The notes under the pieces: model-generated | What the model was told of the DNA's origin: nothing | What the model saw: the letters and a program-made list of their open reading frames with translations, nothing else | The model's database searches: none | Translations under genes and position numbers: made by a program | Part shown: one piece after another, positions 1 to 9,490 of the stretch | How the letters are laid out: each line of letters begins with the position of its first letter | Numbering within the stretch: the first letter of the stretch is position 1 | Assembly (NCBI GenBank): GCA_027600665.1 | Contig: JADGJL010000719.1 | Coordinates: 1-15,024, forward strand | DNA from: Irineochytrium annulatum | Taxonomy: Eukaryota > Chytridiomycota > Chytridiomycetes > Chytridiales > Chytridiaceae | Length of the DNA stretch: 15,024 nt | Reading direction: 5' to 3'

Positions 1-143
1 TAACAAAAGATATAAAGAAAATAAAGATCAGACAAAATGACCAGACTATGAATTGATCCGCTAACTAAATCGTCACAAATGCCGTGATCATCATAGCTAG
101 TCTAAAAAGCTCCGAGGTTGCTCAGATCCTCATCAATACCCTT

Positions 144-310
144 TCACTCGCACTCTACGGCCTCTTGCAACTCCATACCGCCAACGTTGCAACGAACATA
201 CGCGTCCTTACCGCCAATTTTGCGACAAGCACACAAGTCCACCTCGTCTCCCTGTAATTCTCACGCCGTTGATCGGCGTCAGTGGGGAAACCTTGGCCAC
301 AAAGAATACC
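144..310 (-). CDS. Possible 3' end of a short multi-exon gene, unknown function
   Basis: On the minus strand, an exon from 251 down to a TGA at 146-144 reads 35 residues containing a small Cys cluster (LCACRKIGG, then RCNVGG) and ending in VECE. It is preceded by a good 58-nt intron candidate (309-252, gtattc start, ttacag end). The exon before it, ending at 310, is open in the matching phase (…EAIRQTSQLSQ) back to about 360, where an acceptor-like gcgccag occurs just downstream of an in-frame TGA. The 5' exons could not be fixed: a possible one lies at about 570-520 (MAFIDSTGIDR followed by a gtgaac donor), but joining it is speculative. AT-rich sequence follows the stop, as expected for a 3' UTR. 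No family is recognised. If real, the gene lies head-to-head with MYCBPAP. Seen: open frames and splice signals. Inferred: that they form a gene. Confidence 0.25.
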
Positions 311-825
311 TGGGACAGTTGTGACGTTTGGCGGATGGCTTCCGTCGGTCCTGAATCTGGCGCGGTTCTCGAAGACGGTCATGCTATCCATGGCGCCGTA
401 GGCTTCCAACTTTTATTCTCATGCCCTCAGCTCTCTGCGCTTGTGGTGTCCCCTACTTGCACAGATCTGAAGAAGTAATGTTTACTGTCCTCTCATCACG
501 TCCACAAGATCCGCGAGTTCACCCGATCAATGCCAGTCGAGTCAATAAAAGCCATAAACTTCACGATGGTTTGCGAAAACAGCTTAAGGGACAGCTGCTT
601 TAACACATTAAGCCACGTTACAGCATGATTGCCAGTAGTTTTTGTTCCCCGCAAGCTCATAACTAAGCGAAGGTGAAATCGGCTTCTTGCTTTCTGCTGG
701 CCTCTGGTACCACTCCACCATCCCCTAAACTCCGCAGGGCTTGAGCGATAAGTTGATCGCGAAATTTGACGACACTTTCGCCGCTTCAACCCCCGCGATC
801 GCGCACTTCTTCTCGACCCCGCGCA
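311..825. promoter_or_regulatory. Upstream region of MYCBPAP, no firm gene
   Basis: This stretch lies 5' of the MYCBPAP start codon. It should hold the promoter and 5' UTR, possibly shared with a minus-strand gene ending at 144. Open frames on both strands here mostly begin with non-ATG codons or overlap the start of MYCBPAP, so I do not call them. No convincing TATA box or repeat is visible. Confidence 0.3.
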
Positions 826-3800
826 ATGAGCCGCTCCCAGGCCGCCTCGAAGGATGATCTTGATGCCCTCCCCGTCCTCCCGACCAAAGGCGGGACTGCC
901 GGCGCTACGCGGACTCAATCCAGTAACGCTCCCTCGATAAACTCATCCGCCATGACTTTGAACGTTACTGGCCAGCATGGGCTTGGTGGAGGAAGCTCAA
1001 CAAGAGCTTCAAAGGATGTACTGGCGGGGGAGAAAGAGGGCGGTAGCGCGGTGGGATCGAGGATGATGTTGGGTTCGGCCGCCAGCGTGAGGCCTAGTCA
1101 TGCGGGTTTGTCGAATATGGGGTTGAACAAGAGTGGATTGACGTCCTTGCTGGGATCGAATGCGGTGGTCGGAGTCAGGTCGGAGAGTGTATCGGGCCCG
1201 GATCAGATGGACGTATTGCCCGAGGCGAGGGAAGAACAAACTCCTACTGCGGAACCGCTTCCTATCAACGCAGCGGAGGGGAGAGTGGCAAGCATTGATA
1301 TCTCTGGGAAGGACAGCAAGGAGAAGAAGGAGGTGTTGCTTGTGGCTAAACGAGTCCCTGCGGATATGTTCGGAGATGGTACGCTTCTCGACAGAACATA
1401 ATAACGTATCCACATGTCTCACCATCTCAACAGAACCGCAATACACTCGTCCCTCCTATCGCCCAATCCCCGTCTCTCTCCTCACGGGCCAAAGCAACGC
1501 CGGACCTAAACGGGACAAGAAAGGTGGCATTATACCACACACCATCCTCGGGGATGTCGACGACTTTCTAGAGCTGGAAGCCAAACAGAAGGACAGTGAG
1601 GAGCATCATGGGGCGGACGGGCTGGACAAAGAGGAGGAAAGGAGGGAAGAGGAGGACAGGGTGTTACGGGAGCAACAGAGGGAGGTCGAGAGAAGGCTGG
1701 AGGAGGCGAGGGAGAAGCGGAGACTAGGTAGGTGGGATAAGAGGAGAAGGATTGGGGGTAGAAGCAGATGCAAGGTGAAAGGTAGTAGTAGGAGTAGGGT
1801 ATGATACGGCTGGAGTACTTCTAGGAGTATGGGCAGGAGTATGGTAGGGTATGAGTAGTGGTAGTAGCAGGTTGGGTAGGGGAAATGCTGTAGGGTAGGG
1901 TAAGGTAGAGTAGGGTAGGGGTAAGCGATGCTAGAACACCATTCTATCCCTTCCCATCCATTGAACTTCCCACTTACGTCACATTTTACTCTCGTCATAG
2001 AACGCAAGCGCTGGCTAGATCGCCTCCATATCTTCCAACGCTATCGCGAACTCCGCGAGGAGAACGCCTTGAAAAATTGGAAGAGACATTCCGTCGCCTG
2101 GGCGAAAGTGGAGCGCGACATCTCCCGGAACACGAGCAAGACTCCGCAGGAAATGCTAATGACGCGGCTGGGGGAGTACAGGGAGAAGATGGAAGAGCGG
2201 GATTTAATCGTCGAGGCGTTGAAAGTTATGGAGAGTAGGCGGATCGATTTCTGGTCGCCGGGGCTGAGGATTGGGAATGATTTATTGGGGTTAATGGTTA
2301 CGATGCCGGAGGGGGGACCGAGGGAGCTGGAGAGGGTTGTGACGAGTGAGGGGAGACAGTGAGTTTCCTTTTCTTGCTTGCGCGCATTTAACAGGGCGTG
2401 TGGCAGCTTTGACTTGTCCACGAAGTCCAACGCCCACCAACTCGAGCGCAAGAACGAGCTCCGGAGTGCCGTCTCCCGCATCGATCCCTTCTATAAGGTA
2501 CCCACACCGTCCGGCTCCGTCTCACTAACAACCTCAACCTGCAGAAATCCATCGACAAACCCCAAACGGGCGAATTTATGGAGGTCGTTGGTAAACCACT
2601 CATGCCTGACGAGATGGAGAAGCTCACTGAGGCTTTCCTAAACCGTCTCGAAGAGCGCGCCAAGCGCATCCAAAGTCACGCCACACCAGCGCCCCTACCC
2701 GCACCAACGGCCGAGGTCGAGCCCGTCGCGGCCGCAGCAGAGGCACCGGCGCCGACGCCGGCGCCACCGACGGAAGCGGCGAGGTCGACATCCCGTGCCG
2801 ACTCCGTCGCGACGCGGACGTCCAGCAAGGCCGCCAGCAAAATCGAGAAGTCCCGCAAGAGCACAGGTCGAACCGTCCCCCGCGCCTCCAAGACGTTGAA
2901 ACCCGTCATCGCGCCCCCAGCCGCAGCCGCATCCGTGTACACGGACGCGGACTGGGCGTTGGAGGAATACATGGGGTTCAAGCTTGACGGGAGCGAGGAC
3001 GCAGGGGCGGGAGGTGAAGAGGAGGAGGATGAAGGCATCGAGCTGCTGTTCGCCGCGACGCACATGACGTTCCACGTGCTATTGAACGAGGTGTCAACGA
3101 GCATTTTGACGGTATATAATCGAGGGCGGCAGGCGGTTTATTTCCAGTGGAGGAAGGCGGGGAGGGCGAATAGCTTGAAGGTGTGTTCTTCGTCAGCATG
3201 TTGATTAGGGGCTCAATGGGTGTGTAGATCCAGTCGGCGAGTGATGGTGTGCAGAGGTTCTACTTCTGTCACAAGAAAGGAGTCATTTTGCCCGGCACCG
3301 CGTTCGATTTCAGGATAATATTTAAAGCGGCTAGTCCGGGGGTATGTATTTCATCGTTCTTTTAATTTGCTAAACGAAGGGGGCGAAAAAGATATTCTCC
3401 GAAATGTGGACACTGTACACGAGTCCGCAGGAGACGAATAAGGCAGAGACGACGGTCACATTGCAGGTGCGAGGAAACTTTAGGCGTTGTGGGTATAATT
3501 GACGTTCCCGCTTCGCATACAGGGCTTTGCATTAGAGCAGGACTTTACGTATAGGAGAAGACGAAACATCGAGGACCTCCTGGCGCGACGGCAGTGAGTT
3601 TCATCCTTTCAGTCATCCAAGTGTGGGTAACTAATTTTCCGTTTCCAGGGCAACGACCGTTGCAAAGGAAATCGTGGAGTTAATCGTCAACTCCGTCCAA
3701 CCAGCGGGCCCCCTCACCGAGGTACAGAGAAAGAAGCTGCTCGCGAAGCAAGATCAGACGATGTTCGTCAAGAAGAACGCAGACCTTTGTGTAAGCAGAG

Positions 3801-5136
3801 CTCTTTCCCTCCGATCATCTACATGGCGGTCTCGATATCGGAACTGACATCAATTTTGCAGCTCACGTACGACCCAAAGCAATTCGACATCCTCGAGCAG
3901 ATCTGGAAGGAAACTGAGACCTTACTGCAGCGTCCCGAGTCAATCTGGGATCGCTCCCTTGCAACCCTATACGAGGTAACGGCCACTTCTTTATCTTTTC
4001 CATTCATCTCCTCTTTACCCTGCTTTGCGCGCTAGACGATCACTCAAGTCCCCGATCTCGAAGAACGGTCCGACCTCCTCCACCGCCTGAACGACGCCGT
4101 CTCCGAGTGCAAGAAGTCGAGCGACGGCACGGCCTTCTCGATGCTGTACGTGATCGCGTACGACATTTTCGTGGACGTCGCCGACAGGATCTCGGAGTCG
4201 AGCGAGAGAATCAGAAAGAGGTTGGGCCTACCTTTGAAGCGGTCCGCCGCGACGTTTTTTGAGGGGGAGGAGACGAAGGATGAGGCAGATGAACGTATGA
4301 CGTTGCTTACAGAGCGATGAGCTGAATGTTTTGCGTCTAGTGAACGCGCAGAATGACCCGGGTCGTAAACCGACGCCGCTTGCCGCTGCGGCAGCCGAGG
4401 AAAAGACGAAGAAGACGCCGCCGGCGGTAGTGGCTTCCACTACCATCTTTGATGCCTAATCACTCCCTTCAGGCTGGCGGGAAAGACACGAAGGGCGCGA
4501 AAGCAGCGGCGGCTAAGAACGGGAAGGGGAAGAAGGGTGGAGATAACGGGGCGGGAGGTAGGACTATTCAGCTGGTTGCTTGCTCACAAAGTGCGTAGAT
4601 GCTGACGACGCGCCGCAACGACCTGTCTTGGCTAAGATTGGACTAAAGAAGCCGGCCAAGGTGATTTTGAATAATTATCTAACAATATCGTATGCTAACA
4701 CGTAGGAAATTAAAAGCCTGACTCAGCCAGCACTTACAGCCGCGACCGCCGCCTGGGCGAGATCCAGTATCGTCGCAACCTCTCCGACGCGGTCGCCGAG
4801 GTCATGCGTTCCTCCATCTACCGGATGTGCGACCTCTTCGATGACGTCGCGGCCTCGCGCGACCTGGCGGCGGCGGAGCACGCGGACATATTTGGTGAGC
4901 TGCATCCGACGACGCAGGCATCGGCGAAGGAGATGATAGGGGTTACAGCGACGACGGCGCACATGGGTGAGCTGGTAGAGGACGCGGTGAAAGGCGTGAC
5001 GGCCGAGCTGCAGTCCAAGATTCAGGGGCATGCACCGGCCCGGAGGAGGGTCGCTACGGGTGCCGACAAGGAAACGGCGCCAACGGGGAGGGCGGGATCG
5101 GCGGGGAAGGGAAGGAATGCTAGCCCGAAGAAGTAA
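826..5136 (+). CDS. MYCBPAP: MYCBP-associated protein (MYCBPAP) homologue, axonemal
   Basis: Proposed exons: 826-1378, 1434-1727, 2001-2358, 2407-2497, 2545-3180, 3228-3341, 3392-3466, 3523-3593, 3649-3790, 3862-3975, 4036-4294, 4341-4426, 4473-4557, 4599-4689 and 4740-5136, giving about 1121 aa (vertebrate homologues are somewhat shorter). The start is the first in-frame ATG, with G at -3. Family landmarks: IIPHTILGDVDDF near residues 217-229; a charged helical stretch with ALKNWKRH near 305-312; FWSPGLRIGNDLLGL near 366-380; and a beta-sandwich of ASH/MSP type near 590-720 (AVYFQWRKAG, then ILPGTAFDFRIIFKAASPGIFSEMW). Helical segments follow, then a Lys/Ala-rich linker and a helical C-terminus. 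An Ala/Pro-rich low-complexity insert lies around residues 475-550. In animals this protein is associated with the central apparatus of motile cilia and sperm tails, so a role in the zoospore flagellum is inferred. Least certain are the joins at 2406, 3391 and 4689/4739, where other splice sites exist. Confidence 0.85.
1728..2000 (+). repeat. G-rich 273-nt intron of MYCBPAP with degenerate TAGGG repeats
   Basis: This is the second intron of MYCBPAP, from gtaggt at 1728 to catag at 2000. It is four to six times longer than the other introns here. Between about 1780 and 1925 it is made of degenerate short units built on GTAGGG, GTAGTAG and GAGTAGG. At 1874-1921 there are six runs of three or four G separated by loops of 2-12 nt, a pattern able to form a G-quadruplex on the coding strand. 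The splice join is supported by frame: phase 1 on both sides, giving EKRRLERKRW across it. Reading through instead ends in a TGA at about 1804. Confidence 0.75.
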
Positions 5137-5825
5137 AATACTGAATATTGTGCCCCTGAGCCCAAATTTATTTTTTTCTACGACACCAACAACCACGCCC
5201 GCGTTCCTCACCGCAATGAAATGTATCGTTATAAACCTGGATGATGCATTTCCACCTCGCGGCTCTCTTTGTTGCAGTGGGGAGGGTATACAGGCCTTCG
5301 ACGATATGGCCGTCTGCGATCAATTGCGGTTGAGCAAGTCCTGATTTCGCTTTTAACAATGTATGTTGCTGAGACCAGCTCTTCTTTGTAAGTGTGTAGA
5401 ACGTATACGTTGTAATATATAATTTCTGCGAAACTAAACTTGCGAGTTGCTTGCCATCGTCCTGGCTTTTCCTTCGAATCACCACGAGCAATTGACGGCC
5501 GATAACGTACGTACGAGACATCGTATTTGGAGAAGTCTTGTTGTAACATCAGCTAATGGCAGCGTAAAGGTGAAATGCAGTATTGGACTTGACAACGTAA
5601 GTACAATAAATATATCATCATTGATAGCGAAGTCCCGTACGTTGACGCATCATAACAAGAGCAGTGACTGCCGGGAACGGGAAAGAAATGATGACGGCGA
5701 ACAGCGCAACGTGACAAATCGTTTAAGGAAACAAAGTAGGCATATCTGTAGCCCAACTCACACACACAAAGAATTGGGAGAACGCGTAAAAAGAGGTGGA
5801 CTCATTTTCCCATTCTAGTCCCGTT
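5137..5825. other. Convergent intergenic region, AT-richer, one short ORF
   Basis: This region separates the 3' ends of MYCBPAP (plus) and the hemerythrin gene (minus). It is more AT-rich than the flanking genes and contains T-rich runs after the MYCBPAP stop (5167-5178), as expected for 3' UTRs and polyadenylation signals. The only notable open frame is on the minus strand, 5549-5229, a 106-codon ORF with a true ATG. Its predicted product is basic (C-terminal RRRPYRRRP) and matches no family I know. I do not call it a gene because its codon use is AT-leaning, unlike its neighbours, and it has no supporting homology. Confidence 0.5.
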
Positions 5826-6727
5826 CTACTTCCGACACGTCTTCCTCCGCACCCCGTCCTCCTTGTCCTTCAGGTCCAAAGCCCGCAACACCTCCGTTAG
5901 GCCGTGGTCGCAGTAAAACTCGAACTCTTCCGTGCTCAAAGCGAGAAGCAGCGGGATCACGAGTTCCTCCTGAAAGTAGGTGATATCAGCACCGGCTTTG
6001 TGTATAAACGGAAAGTAAACAGGCCAACCTCCTCCATCAAATGAACGGTCAGGAGCTTGTCATACGCGTCCATGGCTTCGAATAAATTCCCGCCCATTTT
6101 CTCTGCCGTATTCGCCAACGGTGTGACCTCGAGATTCTCATACTGCTCGCATTCACCAAAAGAATCAAATTAACTCCAATATAATCGAAACAACCTCCAT
6201 ACCTGCTTGAAAGCCACCAACACCGCGTCCCTCGCAGCATGTAACTCCTCGTGTTCCCTCCTCAGCCACTCGGTGTCCACACCAAACCGTCTACACAGGT
6301 ACGGGTACAGTTTCGTCTCCTCATACCTCTCATGCCCGCCCATGTTCGCATGCCAGCTCTCAAACATCCTTCTATAAACCCTTGGACCCAATCCTGTCTC
6401 CCTGCTCTTGAACGTCACATGATCCATTGTCATAAGGCCCGTCCATATCTCCTTCGACGTCGCGCGGAATGACGCGTGACCGCGCAGGAGGAGGACATTG
6501 GACGGGTATCGCGGATGGGAGGGCCATGAGGAGCGCGGAAGGATGAGGTCGCGGTCCAGGGTGGAAAGATATCGCTGGTGCGAAGGCGAGGTGGTGAGGG
6601 GTGTGCCGGAGGCGCTGAGAGTTGAGCCAAAGATTTTAAAGGTTTTGTCGGTGGCGCGAGGGCGCGGCGGAGATGGGGAGACCGAGGAAGGGGTATCTGC
6701 CGGCTCAGGATGGATGAGGTCGGGCAT
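5826..6727 (-). CDS. Hemerythrin-like HHE cation-binding domain protein
   Basis: Three exons (6727-6203, 6142-6029, 5969-5826) joined in phase 0 give about 260 aa. HHE proteins are four-helix bundles whose His and Glu side chains hold a di-iron or similar metal centre; they bind O2 or NO, or act in iron sensing. Likely ligands, in helix order: His in FESWHANMGGHERYEE with its following Glu (residues 126-137), EHEELH (159-163) and HLMEEEELVIP (209 onward); MDHVTF (103) or RGHASF (84) could supply the first helix His. The N-terminal 80 residues are Pro/Ser-rich and probably disordered. I chose the ATG at 6727 because it has A at -3. An in-frame ATG at 6808 would add 27 residues but has a poor context (T at -3). 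The closing exon ends RRKTCRK then TAG. The ligand of the metal centre and the physiological role cannot be told from sequence. Confidence 0.85.
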
Positions 6728-7010
6728 CGTCGCAATGAATGAGGGTGGCCCATTGCAGATCAGTCTTTTTGAAAGATGGCGGCATTTCAAATGCTTGTGA
6801 GGAACCATCCACACATCAGGCGTCGCGGAAATGGATAGGCAATCTATCGGCCCCGATTGAACCAAACAATTAATAATAGAGATTCATGACCTTAATCGCA
6901 AACGTCGCTAAACGACAACAGAACGAACAGTCTACAACGAAAAGCCGTCTAGTCCATAAGCATCCCTCAAAACGCTGTGTAGCAACAGGCGGCAACAAGC
7001 GACCTAAACT
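6728..7010 (-). promoter_or_regulatory. 5' region of the HHE gene, with upstream ATGs
   Basis: This gap lies between the stop of the ATP-grasp-like gene and the chosen HHE start. On the minus strand it carries several ATGs ahead of 6727. One opens a 9-codon upstream ORF (starting near 6816, ending TGA); another, near 6790, opens a longer out-of-frame ORF that runs past the chosen start. Such upstream ATGs could dampen translation, or the real transcript may start downstream of them. Confidence 0.3.
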
Positions 7011-8931
7011 CTACCGAGTAATCTCGGCAAGCAGCGTTACATCCGGGTTTAATGCCTCAAACAGCTCAAAATCTACAACATACTCATATTAACAACAGTA
7101 AAACGGAAGGAATCCTGACTCACCAAACACCTCCTTGTTGTAGTGCGGATACAGCGGGTCGAATGGGCCATCCGTATTCACCTTCATAAGCCGCTTTGCC
7201 ATCTGCGCAAGCAAAATCAGCGCACATGTAAAGGTAATATAAACACAAGGATACCTTGTCTATGGCAATGACCGAGAGCACAGTCTGAATGTAGGCGTCG
7301 ATGAGATCGTCGATGCCGATGCCGAGCTGGTTGAAATCTTTCCGGTCCATGAGAAGCAGCCGCTGCGCTTCGGTCGTCCACTCGTCATCAACTTTCACGG
7401 ATAGGTTTGTGCCAAGCATCTCCCAGGATGTGACTGCAGCGCGACACGGGATGTTAGCAGTGCTTTATGAATGAGGACGATCCACACAGGCAAAGACTCA
7501 CTTGACGGATCATCCTCTAAATGCCTCATCAACGGCTTCCGCGCCCTCCGCGCGTAAATAGCCACTGGCCTAAACCCTTGCTCGTTAACCGTGACCATCA
7601 TCCTCAGGTCACTGACAAACGTATGATTCTTTTTGTTCGGTATCGTCCCCACGTGGTAGAATTTCCCACTCCTTGTAATGCTGCTCCAACTCGCGTTTCC
7701 AACAAGACTCTGGACGATGAATTTGTCATAGTGGTGATCCGTGCGCATGAACTCGGCCAGCTCCCCCTTGTTCGTGATGGTGTAGACGCCCTGGCCGGCA
7801 TTTGAGTAAGGGACTTTGAGGACCGCGTGGCCGCCCATGCTGTCCAGCCAGAGGGGGATCTCGCCTTTGGTAACGTTGCGAATCGTTTCGGGAATGCGAA
7901 CGGAGAGGCCGGTGCCGTCGAGCTCGGCGTTGAGGAAGTCGTACGCCCGGGCCGCCATCATCTTGTTACGGCCGCCGGCGAGACAGGAAACGATCTGACC
8001 ACCGACAGTTCAGCGACACGTCAAGGGACGAAGCACTCACGCTATTCAGGACGATAGTTTTCGTGTTGATCGGAAACCGATTCCACGGCTTCTGCGTAAC
8101 ATACCGGAAGCACGCCCGTATGCTATGCCATGTCCCCTGCTCATCTCTCACCTCCAAAACGCCATCCACCCATCTCACGCTGCACTCCTCCTCGTCTTCA
8201 AAGTATCCGACCAACCACACCTTCTCCTTCATTGTGTCTGCCATCACGGCCGCGTACCCCGACGCCTCCATCAAATTCTTGTCATACACGACCGCGAGCC
8301 CGCCCAACCGCTTGTCGGCCTGCGTGATCATGGTCCGAAACGTCAGGTCGATCACGATCCCGTACCCGCCGTGATCGTCGTTGTCTGAGAGCAAAGGCAT
8401 AGATTTCTGTCCGGAGGGGCATGAGTTTGTCTCGACAATGATCATCTGCCTCTGCCCGCTAGCCGTGGTGACATTGAAGAGGTCGCTGCCGGCCCACTGG
8501 AAATACTTGGCCTGGTACTCCAGCAGCGATCGCAGGCTCGACTCGCTCACTTGCGGGTTGAGGTGGGTGTATCGCGCGATGATGCGGTCGTTGCCCAAGC
8601 TGAAGAAGGAGGATACAAGCGGGTGGATGTGGGCGTTGAGGACTCGCGGATAGAAGTGCCGCTCGGCTTCGAAGTCGCCGGACGAGACGGCCTTGGCCGG
8701 CTGCCGGGTCTTCTTCTTCTTCTGCGGGCGCGGACTTATCGCGGCGGCGTTCAGGGTGAGGTTGGCCATATCCGTGACGACGGGATCGCGGCCGTTGTTA
8801 GAGTCGGGTGACGCCGAGGCCTCTGAGCCCGAGATCGAGAAGTCGCTTTCCGAGGAGGCAGAAACGGGGCCTTGGAAGCGCTGGTGGCCGTTTGTGGCCA
8901 CTGCGCCGACCCCAACGGGAGTGAGAGGCAT
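7011..8931 (-). CDS. ATP-grasp-like protein, possibly circularly permuted
   Basis: Five exons (8931-8041, 7994-7502, 7433-7255, 7202-7124, 7072-7011) with introns of 46, 68, 52 and 51 nt give about 567 aa. The start ATG has A at -3. Residues 1-85 are Ser-rich and end in a basic patch (PQKKKKTRQ, about 69-77), so they are likely a disordered tail or localisation signal. The rest is globular. [14 protein letters not shown] (about 166-179) resembles the metal-binding E-x-N motif of ATP-grasp enzymes. [18 protein letters not shown] (about 353-370) looks like the ATP-grasp nucleotide-binding Lys and glycine loop. [11 protein letters not shown] followed by [11 protein letters not shown] (about 423-452) fits the D-x-R…R pattern. 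The E-x-N motif comes before the Lys loop, the reverse of the classic order, which suggests a circular permutation, although MLGTNLS further on could supply the usual Asn. The fold assignment is my inference and the substrate is unknown. Confidence 0.75.
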
Positions 8932-9490
8932 TGTTGGGACGGGATCACGATAGGAATGAGAGATAGCAGTCGACCAAGGAGTTCGTCAATTTCGCGAGGC
9001 ACGTTGGCCCTCAATTGGTCGTGAACCTCGTCTGACCATCGTAGGTGCCCAGCCGTCCCACGAAGGACTCCGTACATATAGAAACATCGAAATCACCTGG
9101 TTTATACGACGTGAAAACCATGTAAATTTACAAGCTGCTGGCTAGCTCCTGATCACCCCACTGTGGCATGATGGTGAGAGGATGGCTAGGGAGCCAACCA
9201 GAAACGTGAAGACAGTCATATGGCGACCAGAACATCTTAAATATCACTGCATCAGCGACACCTCGGATTCTTACAGTGCGCATTTTCTGGTAATATCATT
9301 TTAAAGGAGTGCAGGAAAATAATATATATTTTCCTCGGCATGAGTTGTAGGAAGCCGCCCTTGAACACAATGAACTGGAGGCAATCTGCCCAACATTTAC
9401 CCGGGATGTAAGTTCTCTGTGGGACTTCTGTGTGTCACACTCCCCTGGCCTAAAATTTCCAACTCCGCTACGACTACCTGTTCCGCCGGA
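8932..9490. promoter_or_regulatory. Divergent promoter region between ATP-grasp-like and SLC35 genes
   Basis: This 559-bp region separates two outward-facing starts and should hold both promoters and 5' UTRs. On the minus strand an ATG at 9077 opens a 108-codon ORF in a different frame that overlaps the ATP-grasp-like start by about 180 bp. On the SLC35 side lies AT-rich sequence with a perfect palindrome at 9313-9335. An open frame continues upstream of the chosen SLC35 ATG to 9419 but has no earlier ATG. No further gene is seen. Confidence 0.5.
9313..9335. repeat. Perfect 9-bp inverted repeat with 5-bp centre
   Basis: The arms AGGAAAATA (9313-9321) and TATTTTCCT (9327-9335) are exact reverse complements around the centre ATATA. 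The element sits about 155 bp upstream of the SLC35 start codon, in the divergent promoter. It could be a dimeric transcription-factor site or simply an AT-rich palindrome. Confidence 0.6.

Noticed and set aside
496..918. Minus-strand 140-codon ORF across the MYCBPAP start
   Set aside because: Its upstream half is antisense to MYCBPAP exon 1 and arginine-rich; only its last part might belong to the cryptic gene ending at 144.
1874..1921. Telomeric repeat or interstitial telomere
   Set aside because: The unit is TAGGG/GTAGGG, not TTAGGG, and it lies inside a phase-consistent intron, so a local repeat expansion is more likely.
2676..3104. Minus-strand 142- and 126-codon ORFs over MYCBPAP
   Set aside because: They mirror the GC-rich Ala/Pro and Glu-rich coding sequence of MYCBPAP exon 5 and have no independent support.
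6498..6800. Plus-strand 100-codon ORF over the HHE gene
   Set aside because: It is a Gly/Arg/Glu-rich shadow of the N-terminal exon of the HHE protein.
8381..8953. Several plus-strand ORFs of 86-90 codons opposite the ATP-grasp-like gene
   Set aside because: They are antisense shadows of a well-supported exon with clear ATP-grasp-like motifs.
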